A DNA stretch of 7,095 nt, taken from positions 1 through 7,095 of the forward strand of contig CAZSBS010000254.1 in the NCBI GenBank assembly GCA_964605095.1, written 5' to 3'. Below are positions 1 to 4,855 of this stretch, in pieces; the stretch's first letter is position 1, and each line of letters begins with the position of its first letter. This DNA is from JAUWQU01 sp964605095 (GTDB lineage Bacteria > Planctomycetota > Phycisphaerae > SM23-33). The position numbers were made by a program, and so were the translations under genes. A model generated the notes under the pieces. That model saw nothing but the letters and a program-made list of their open reading frames with translations, searched no databases and was not told where the DNA came from.

Positions 1-1
1 T

Positions 2-541
2 ATTCCGCCATTTTGCCCCAAGGGCCTCCAGCGGGTAGCTGCTCAGGCCTCGGGCCAGGACCACGTCCGCCAGCGGCGACCTCTTGGGCAGTTCGATCGA
101 GCCGATCACCACCGGCTTTTCCGGGGCGGGCATCGCGGCGATCAACCTCTCGATACCGACGCTATCCATCGGCGTGGGCGGCTCGATGGGCCCGATGGGT
201 CTCCGCGGCCCGCCCAGGTCGGTCGGCGTGGTCGGCAACGTGGACATAGCCCGCTGATCGCCAAGCCGCCCAACCCATGCCGGCACCGGCGGTATCGACT
301 TGGGAGCCTCGCTGCCGGAGTACATTTCCCCGATGGCTGCGGCCGAGGCCAGGAGCTTCGCATCCGCCGCCGTCGGCGAGACCAGCACCGTCTTGCCCGC
401 CGGCGCGATGAAGATCGGCAGTTTGGTCGGCGACGACAACAGCCAGTGCCAACTCGCCAGCACCAGTGCCAACAGGCAGACCGCCAGCACCAGTTTTTCG
501 ACATGCCGTTCGATGATCTTGATATTCTCTGCCCTGGCCAT
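2..541 (-). CDS. Single-pass, proline-rich membrane protein of the type IV pilus-like operon (partial, C-terminus beyond window)
   Basis: The open frame starts at ATG 541-539 and stays open to the left edge, giving 180 residues without a stop. The start is supported by a strong Shine-Dalgarno GAGGAGG (549-555 on the minus strand) seven bases upstream; a GTG at 545 is in another frame. Residues 1-16 are charged and cytoplasmic-looking, residues about 17-36 form one hydrophobic membrane segment (LVLAVCLLALVLASWHWLL), and the rest is probably periplasmic. Residues about 78-145 are rich in Pro, Thr and Gly and look like a disordered linker, after which a more ordered stretch (KPVVIGSIELPKRSP) begins near the edge. 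It is the third gene after the PilM-PilN fusion and the PilO-like gene. Its position and layout (short cytoplasmic tail, one TM, Pro-rich periplasmic linker) suggest a PilP-like or Amuc_1099-like alignment-complex partner. That is inference from context; I do not recognise the family from sequence. Confidence 0.75.
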   Translation of the reverse strand, partial: MARAENIKIIERHVEKLVLAVCLLALVLASWHWLLSSPTKLPIFIAPAGKTVLVSPTAADAKLLASAAAIGEMYSGSEAPKSIPPVPAWVGRLGDQRAMSTLPTTPTDLGGPRRPIGPIEPPTPMDSVGIERLIAAMPAPEKPVVIGSIELPKRSPLADVVLARGLSSYPLEALGAKWRN

Positions 542-548
542 TCACCGG

Positions 549-555
549 CCTCCTC
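549..555 (-). promoter_or_regulatory. Ribosome binding site of the third pilus-operon gene
   Basis: On the minus strand GAGGAGG lies seven bases before ATG 541. It decides the start of the partial membrane protein over the out-of-frame GTG at 545. Confidence 0.7.
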
Positions 556-563
556 GCATAGAC

Positions 564-578
564 TTCTGCCCAGCAGAA
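564..578 (-). other. Small intergenic hairpin between operon genes 2 and 3
   Basis: TTCTGC (564-569) and GCAGAA (573-578) form a perfect 6-bp stem with a 3-base loop. It lies in the 52-base gap, between the TAA of the PilO-like gene and the ribosome binding site of the next gene. There is no T-run after it in either direction, so it is not a convincing terminator. It could be an mRNA processing or stability element, or chance. Confidence 0.35.
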
Positions 579-593
579 ACGCTCGCGGTTTGT

Positions 594-1724
594 TTAGTTG
601 CCGACCTTGCCATACTGCACAGCCAACGAGGCCGGCATCAGATCGCGGATCCAATCGGCCAGCAGGAGCATCTCGCCGTCGATCTGGACTCTCATAACCG
701 GCTCGGTGCCGTAGTAGTACCCTTCCTTGGCCGTCGGTGGGACCTCGGAGAGGGCTATGTTGGTAACGGTATGGTAGTTCTGCATTTCCAGTGCGCCGGT
801 CAGCCGGCGGACGTGCCTGGTCGGCATGATCACGGTGAACCTGTATGGCACGACCGCATATTGGGGGCACGACTCCCGTTGCGTCAGCGACGGTCGGGCG
901 GAAATGGTTCTCTGGGTGGTAAAGGACACGGTGATCTTGATGCTCTCCAGGCGTTTTACCACGCTGTTCAGGACGGAGGGCTTTTGCTTGGGGTTCTCCG
1001 CCTGCTGTTCGGCAATCCACTGCCGATTGGTCTCGATGATCGCCCGAATGATCTCGTCGGTCAGCCACAGGTTCACCTGGGCCTCCCAGAGCTTCTCTGC
1101 CGTGGTGGTCGTCTCGAATTTAAAGACCGGGTCCAGGGCGGACGGGGCGATGTAGATCAGCCCCTGCTCGGCCTTGTGGAGCTTGACGCTCTGGGTGGCC
1201 TTCTCGGTGGCGACCGCCGGGTCCTTGAACTTTTCGGCGAGATTGTCGCGCTCGACCTGGATCTCCTCATTCGTGGGCGGGGCGGTCGGCCAGAGCCCGT
1301 TGCGCTGGGGGGCGACCATCTGGTTGAGGATCTCCGTATACCGCTTTATGCAGATGTAGTACAGCCCAAGTTCGTTGTACTGCTGCTGGTTGAAGGGGAA
1401 CGCCGGGATTTCGTCGACCGTTCTGCCGGGCGGCTTGAGCTTCATTACGGGCAGATTCTCACGGTTGAACTTCAGGCACGCCTGAAGGTCCGCCTTGTTG
1501 GCCTCGTTCAAATGGCGGATTCTCGCCTTCATGGCCTCGACGGCGTTGGGATCGGCCTTCAGCGGCTGGGCGTACAACCCCTTCAACTGGGAAGACACCG
1601 AGGTGCGGCTCTTGAGGGTCTTGCCGATGTCGCTGCTGAGGTAGTAGAAGGCCGCCACGCCGCCGCCGAGAACCGCCACGGCGGCGAGGATCACATAGAA
1701 CAGATTCTCACGTACGAACCGCAT
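594..1724 (-). CDS. PilO/Amuc_1100-like bitopic pilus assembly protein
   Basis: A 376-residue protein starting at ATG 1724 with a GGGAG ribosome binding site (1734-1738) nine bases upstream. Residues 1-7 are cytoplasmic and residues 8-29 are one membrane helix (FYVILAAVAVLGGGVAAFYYL). A helical, probably coiled-coil stretch follows (about 30-90), then a middle domain, a Trp-rich motif near 213-233 (LWEAQVNLW followed by DEIIRAI), and a C-terminal alpha/beta unit (about 290-355) with the pattern RHVRRL, then TVTNIALSEV, then VMRVQIDGEM. A membrane helix, coiled coil and terminal ferredoxin-like fold is the architecture of PilO/PilN and of Akkermansia Amuc_1100, and the C-terminal pattern resembles Amuc_1100 as I recall it. 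It sits 31 bases after the PilM-PilN fusion, where PilO would be. The likely role is a periplasmic scaffold of the inner-membrane alignment complex. The family call is a structural inference; that it is a real gene is much surer. Confidence 0.8.
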   Translation of the reverse strand: MRFVRENLFYVILAAVAVLGGGVAAFYYLSSDIGKTLKSRTSVSSQLKGLYAQPLKADPNAVEAMKARIRHLNEANKADLQACLKFNRENLPVMKLKPPGRTVDEIPAFPFNQQQYNELGLYYICIKRYTEILNQMVAPQRNGLWPTAPPTNEEIQVERDNLAEKFKDPAVATEKATQSVKLHKAEQGLIYIAPSALDPVFKFETTTTAEKLWEAQVNLWLTDEIIRAIIETNRQWIAEQQAENPKQKPSVLNSVVKRLESIKITVSFTTQRTISARPSLTQRESCPQYAVVPYRFTVIMPTRHVRRLTGALEMQNYHTVTNIALSEVPPTAKEGYYYGTEPVMRVQIDGEMLLLADWIRDLMPASLAVQYGKVGN

Positions 1725-1755
1725 ACGCGTTTTCTCCCACGCACCGGCCAGGGCG

Positions 1756-4212
1756 CTACTGGGCCGGTTTCTCCGGTTTCAGTTGTTGGTTAACGTCGGC
1801 GCCGCAGACCCAGCCGGCGCCGAGGCTCTTTCCGCCCGCGTCAGATGCCTTCACGCGATACCACGGAACTGTCATCTTGATGCGGATTTCCTCGACGGCC
1901 AGCTTCGTCCCGGCAGGCAGCTTGGCAATCCGCCTAACGTCGGCCACGGCGTCGGATGTGTCAAAGTCCGGGAACATCTCCGCGTCCTTGCCCAGCACGT
2001 ACTGGTTCTTGCCCGCCCCGATCTTGACGTCGTCCAGGACGACGCCTTCATTGGGAACCTCGACGAACCAGACGATCTTGAACTGGGTGTCGTTGGCGGA
2101 GTCCTCGTCGGGCATGAGCGGGTCGGGCCTGATCAGGCCCGCCGGACCCGCCGGACCCACGCCACCCACCCTTGTCACGCCGATGGCGGGGGCATTGGGC
2201 AGCAACTCCACGCGTTCGCCCGACACCCTGATGGCGCTGAACCACCGGGAGTATTCCTTGCTGTACTGTCGGAGTTCCGCCACCATCGTGTTGGCGTTGG
2301 CCTGCTCGCGGGGGGTCCGGGCGCCAAGCGTCACCTTGAAGCCGCGCTTGCCCGTCGCAGCCTTGACGGCCTCCGTGGACACGCATCCGGCCGCGATGGC
2401 CGCGCCGCCGATGTCCGCAAAGTAGGCCGCGTCCATGGCCTCGACGATGATTACTTTGCGTTCCTTGCGCGGCTTGGCCTTGAAGGCCTCGATCTTCTGG
2501 ATGCGATCTAGCAGCATCAGCCTCATCACCTGGAGCTTCAGCGCATTGCCCTCCATCGCCTGGAGGCTGTTGGCGTCCAGGGCGGCGCTGTTGGCATCCA
2601 GCTTGACCTGCCCCATCAGCGACTTGCCGAATGCCTTGAGCCCGGCGGGGCTGGCGGTCTGGAACCGGTTGCGGAAGCCGCGAAGCTCTTGCCCGTCCAG
2701 CAGTATCGAGGCCGCCTCATCAATCCGGTTGGGGTCGGACAGGCCCCGCCCGGCGAGGATCTGATCCTGCACGGCCGGGTTGATGTACTCCTGGTACTCA
2801 AGCAGCCTGGCGTAGTTCATCAGCATGGGCTGGTCGGGCGTGACGGACTTTACAGACTCCTCAATGACCGCCATCATCGACGGCCAGAAGTTGCGGTAGC
2901 CCAGAAGGGCCGCACGCTGCCTCATGGCCTGCTCTTGCCTGATATCCTGGCCCAAGACGTCCCGCCACTGCTTCATGGTGGCTTCGACCTTGCCGATAGT
3001 CGCCCTGGCCGCGGCGAGGTTTTTCTGGTTTCGCAGGGCGGCGCTGTCGCTGTTGGCGCGGTAGCCGGGGCAGAACATCGCCGCCAGCAGCACCACCGCG
3101 GCGCCCACGAAATACGGGCGTTTCTTCTTCCACAGCCTGAACCGGACGATTTCCTCGGGCAGCAGGTTGGTGTTGACCCGTTGCTTGCCCATGCCCTGGA
3201 TAGCCAGGCCGTAAGAGACAGCCAGCGCGGGCACGTTCTCATGGAAGGCCGGTGCGTTGACGGACGCCGAGAGCATCAGCTTGTTGAACGCGTCGACGCG
3301 GGTGACGTTGACGTTGACGTTCTGCTCGATGAACTTCTGGAGCCCCGGCAGGCGGAAGCCGTTGCCCAGGCCCACAAGCTTCTTGAAGCGGGTTTCGCGG
3401 TGCAGCGAGGTGTAGAAGCCGATGGATCGCTGGATTTCCTGGACCAGGTCGGCAAAGACCGGGCGCATTGCCTGGAATATCTGGCGGGCGTACTTGCTCG
3501 ACGCGGCTGCGAGCTTGAGTTCCTCGGCCTTGTCGAAGGAAAGCTTGAAGGTCCGGACAAGGGCCTCGGTGAAGTTGTTCCCGCCGATCTGGATGGTGCG
3601 GGTCCAGAGCCGGCCCTTGTCGGCGATGACGAGGTCCGTCTTGTCGGCGCCGACATCGGCGAGGATCGTCGCGCCGTCGCCGTCAAACTGCTCGTCGTGC
3701 ATCATGAAGTTGTAGAGCGACAGCGGCGCCACCTGCACGATGTCCACGGGCAGGGCCACCTCGTTGAAGTGGTGGAGCATCTCGGCCACGTCGGACCGCT
3801 TCATCGCGAATATGCCGACTTCCACGTCGGGGCTGTCGGGGTCGCGGAAAGTCTGGTATCGCCAGATGACCTCGTTGATCGGGAACGGTATCTGCTGCTC
3901 GGCCTCGAAACGGACGATGTCGGGGATACGCTTGGGCTCGACGGGCGGCAGCTTGACGAACCGGCTGAAGCTTGCCTGGCCCGGCACGGAAATGACCACC
4001 TGGCTGCCGACGATGCTGTGGCTTGCCAGGAACCTCTGCAGGGCGTCCCGGATAAGCTGGTCCCTGTCGACGTCAGGTTCCGAGAGGATGCGGGCGTGCG
4101 GGAGGACCTCGAACTCCTCGACCTCAAGCTGTCCCCCGACATCGCGCAGCTTGAGGGCCTTGAGGGCGCACTGCCCTATGTCGATGCCCCAGACGGTTTG
4201 TGCTCTGGCCAT
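1756..4212 (-). CDS. pilM: PilM-PilN fusion, type IV pilus inner-membrane assembly protein
   Basis: An 818-residue protein, more than twice the usual length of PilM (about 350). Residues 1-340 are a PilM actin-like/FtsA-fold ATPase domain: phosphate motif GIDIGQCALKALKL (9-22), second phosphate motif LADVGADKTDL (184-194) with IGGNNFTEAL (209-218), and an adenosine-site motif VGLGNGFRLPGLQ (280-292). Residues 346-360 (VNTNLLPEEIVRFRL) match the PilN N-terminal NLLP peptide that docks on PilM, here in the same chain. A membrane segment follows (about 366-382), then a probable coiled coil (391-435) and a periplasmic region whose part at 624-672 (GFKVTLGA then MVAELRQYS) suggests a PilN/GspL-like ferredoxin fold. 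A Gly-Pro linker (683-693) leads to a C-terminal domain (705-818). The start at 4212 is preferred over an upstream ATG (4251) because GAGGAG lies five bases before it and the PilM fold begins at once. First gene of the minus-strand operon. Confidence 0.92.
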   Translation of the reverse strand: MARAQTVWGIDIGQCALKALKLRDVGGQLEVEEFEVLPHARILSEPDVDRDQLIRDALQRFLASHSIVGSQVVISVPGQASFSRFVKLPPVEPKRIPDIVRFEAEQQIPFPINEVIWRYQTFRDPDSPDVEVGIFAMKRSDVAEMLHHFNEVALPVDIVQVAPLSLYNFMMHDEQFDGDGATILADVGADKTDLVIADKGRLWTRTIQIGGNNFTEALVRTFKLSFDKAEELKLAAASSKYARQIFQAMRPVFADLVQEIQRSIGFYTSLHRETRFKKLVGLGNGFRLPGLQKFIEQNVNVNVTRVDAFNKLMLSASVNAPAFHENVPALAVSYGLAIQGMGKQRVNTNLLPEEIVRFRLWKKKRPYFVGAAVVLLAAMFCPGYRANSDSAALRNQKNLAAARATIGKVEATMKQWRDVLGQDIRQEQAMRQRAALLGYRNFWPSMMAVIEESVKSVTPDQPMLMNYARLLEYQEYINPAVQDQILAGRGLSDPNRIDEAASILLDGQELRGFRNRFQTASPAGLKAFGKSLMGQVKLDANSAALDANSLQAMEGNALKLQVMRLMLLDRIQKIEAFKAKPRKERKVIIVEAMDAAYFADIGGAAIAAGCVSTEAVKAATGKRGFKVTLGARTPREQANANTMVAELRQYSKEYSRWFSAIRVSGERVELLPNAPAIGVTRVGGVGPAGPAGLIRPDPLMPDEDSANDTQFKIVWFVEVPNEGVVLDDVKIGAGKNQYVLGKDAEMFPDFDTSDAVADVRRIAKLPAGTKLAVEEIRIKMTVPWYRVKASDAGGKSLGAGWVCGADVNQQLKPEKPAQ

Positions 4213-4217
4213 GCTAA

Positions 4218-4223
4218 CTCCTC
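4218..4223 (-). promoter_or_regulatory. Ribosome binding site of the pilM-pilN fusion
   Basis: GAGGAG on the minus strand, five bases upstream of ATG 4212. It favours this start over the in-frame ATG at 4251, which would add 13 residues (MGRGPGAASRGVS) with no resemblance to PilM. Confidence 0.75.
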
Positions 4224-4269
4224 GGCTCGCGGCGCCAGGGCCACGGCCCATCGCCTCGACTCGACACTA

Positions 4270-4344
4270 CGCCTGCCCGCAAAACCTGCTCTCGGCCCGG
4301 TGGTTCAACTCTCGGGCCTGCCACGCACCGCCCGCGGGCAGGCG
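4270..4344. repeat. Long-range inverted repeat with nested hairpin in the pilM leader
   Basis: CGCCTGCCCGC (4270-4280) and GCGGGCAGGCG (4334-4344) are perfect 11-bp inverted copies. Within the loop, GGCCCG (4294-4299) pairs with CGGGCC (4313-4318). A second copy of GCCTGCC (4316-4322) can also pair with GGCAGGC (4337-4343), so two structures compete for the same arm. The element lies between the pilM promoter and start codon, with the distal arm overlapping the predicted transcription start, so it could act in DNA or, from an upstream start, in RNA. Function is not known. Confidence 0.45.
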
Positions 4345-4346
4345 GT

Positions 4347-4375
4347 ATGATATACACTTTGTCCCCGACGGGCAA
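4347..4375 (-). promoter_or_regulatory. Predicted sigma70-like promoter for the pilM operon
   Basis: On the minus strand, -35 TTGCCC (4370-4375) and -10 TATCAT (4347-4352) are separated by exactly 17 bases. The -10 matches the consensus at five of six positions and the -35 at four. Transcription would start near 4340 and leave a leader of about 128 bases before ATG 4212. The A/T-rich patch stands out from GC-rich surroundings. No other well-spaced candidate was found closer to the gene. Confidence 0.5.
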
Positions 4376-4404
4376 CACCGCGTCAAGCGATTATCCGTCG
4401 GGCC

Positions 4405-4424
4405 GCGCCAAAACGCCTTGGCGC
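4405..4424. repeat. Hairpin upstream of the pilM promoter
   Basis: GCGCCAA (4405-4411) and TTGGCGC (4418-4424) form a perfect 7-bp stem with a 6-base loop. It lies 30 bases upstream of the -35 box and 8 bases after the stop of the doubtful minus-strand frame ending at 4433. It lacks a T-run, so it is at best an atypical terminator or an operator-like site. Confidence 0.35.
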
Positions 4425-4432
4425 CACAGTGT

Positions 4433-4723
4433 TCATCGCCGGATGTTACAGCGATTACGACCAGATGCAACTGCGAAAGAAAAACGCTCGACGGCCTTGG
4501 CGTGCCCAGCCATCGCACGCTGCTGGCTGGGCACCATCGCGACGTCGCCGCGGTCCTCGGCGATTTCGCCCGCCGCCTCGAACTGCCGCAGCAGCCGGCC
4601 GGAAAATAAAATAACACCCATGCCGGGGCAATCCGCGACGAACAGCCCGCTCAACTTCTCGGGCCGGCCATAATAAAAGCACGCGGGCTCGCCGCGGTCA
4701 AGGGCAATGTCCCGACAGCGCAA
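4433..4723 (-). CDS. Doubtful small open frame or gene remnant
   Basis: A minus-strand frame with stop TGA at 4433-4435, open far upstream. From a TTG at 4723 it would give 96 residues; from ATG 4621 only 62. The product (including LSGLFVADCPGMGV, RLLRQFEAAGEIAEDRGD and MVPSQQRAMAGHAKAVE) looks more like a natural protein than the other frames here, about 70-75% of its codons end in G or C, and first positions are G-rich. Against it: no good ribosome binding site at any start, AT-ending codons such as TTT TAT TAT and TTA unlike the neighbours, an internal 11-bp inverted repeat (4502-4534), and a promoter-like element inside it (4673-4701). No family recognised. It may be a small gene, a decayed one, or chance in a GC-rich spacer. 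Confidence 0.2.
   Translation of the reverse strand: MRCRDIALDRGEPACFYYGRPEKLSGLFVADCPGMGVILFSGRLLRQFEAAGEIAEDRGDVAMVPSQQRAMAGHAKAVERFSFAVASGRNRCNIRR
4502..4534. repeat. Strong 11-bp hairpin in the spacer
   Basis: GTGCCCAGCCA (4502-4512) and TGGCTGGGCAC (4524-4534) are perfect inverted copies around an 11-base loop. This is the most stable local hairpin I see in the spacer. No T-run follows on either strand, so an intrinsic terminator is unlikely. It could be part of an untranslated leader or small RNA, or a protein-binding site. Confidence 0.5.
4673..4701 (-). promoter_or_regulatory. Second candidate promoter on the minus strand
   Basis: TTGACC (4696-4701, five of six to the -35 consensus), a 17-base spacer, and TTTTAT (4673-4678, four of six to the -10). 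Transcription from about 4666 toward pilM would cover the 11-bp and 7-bp hairpins and produce either a leader of about 450 bases or a separate small RNA. It is prediction only. Confidence 0.3.
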
Positions 4724-4791
4724 AACCTTTCGCCGATCGGGCGAAGCCGATGCAGGCCGACGCGGCCTGGCGAAGCCGCAGGCAGGTGCTT

Positions 4792-4809
4792 CCATCCCGG
4801 CCGGGATGG
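4792..4809. promoter_or_regulatory. 18-base perfect palindrome upstream of ctp, possible operator
   Basis: CCATCCCGGCCGGGATGG is a perfect dyad with no spacer, 46 bases before the ctp start codon. A weak -10-like TAGACT (4813-4818) follows it directly, so a bound dimer there could control ctp-tsaD. High G+C makes such dyads more likely by chance, and the regulator is unknown. Confidence 0.35.
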
Positions 4810-4855
4810 TGATAGACTTACTTTCGGCCGGGAATGGCCTTGGGATAGGGCTGGC

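Larger units (their letters stand above)
4213..4855. other. Divergent intergenic region between the pilus operon and ctp-tsaD
   Basis: 643 bases without a confident gene. Compared with its flanks it has several A/T-rich patches (4345-4360, 4603-4615, 4670-4679) and an excess of inverted repeats. From left to right it holds an 11-bp inverted repeat (4270-4280 with 4334-4344) enclosing a 6-bp hairpin (4294-4318), the pilM promoter (4347-4375), a 7-bp hairpin (4405-4424), an 11-bp hairpin (4502-4534), a second minus-strand promoter candidate (4673-4701), and an 18-base palindrome (4792-4809). A minus-strand frame ending at 4433 is the only reading frame here with a natural amino-acid composition. 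No tRNA or rRNA is visible. Confidence 0.7.

Noticed and set aside
142..1068. 308-residue minus-strand frame overlapping the ends of two operon genes
   Set aside because: It is out of frame with both neighbours and becomes a Trp/Arg/Cys-rich run in its second half, while the frame from ATG 541 has a strong ribosome binding site and a proper membrane helix.
300..1793. 497-residue plus-strand open frame opposite the left operon genes
   Set aside because: It spans the antisense of two genes and their intergenic gap, and has a shadow-type composition.
4290..4330. tRNA-like T-arm (GGTTCAA) in the pilM leader
   Set aside because: The flanking bases do not give a 5-bp stem with a 7-base loop, and there is no anticodon arm or acceptor stem around it.
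2689..4350. 553-residue plus-strand open frame opposite pilM
   Set aside because: It is antisense to the well-supported PilM domain, with no recognisable motif and no ribosome binding site; long stop-free antisense frames are expected at this G+C.
4502..4534. Intrinsic terminator at the 11-bp hairpin
   Set aside because: No T-run follows the stem on either strand, and no confident gene ends there.
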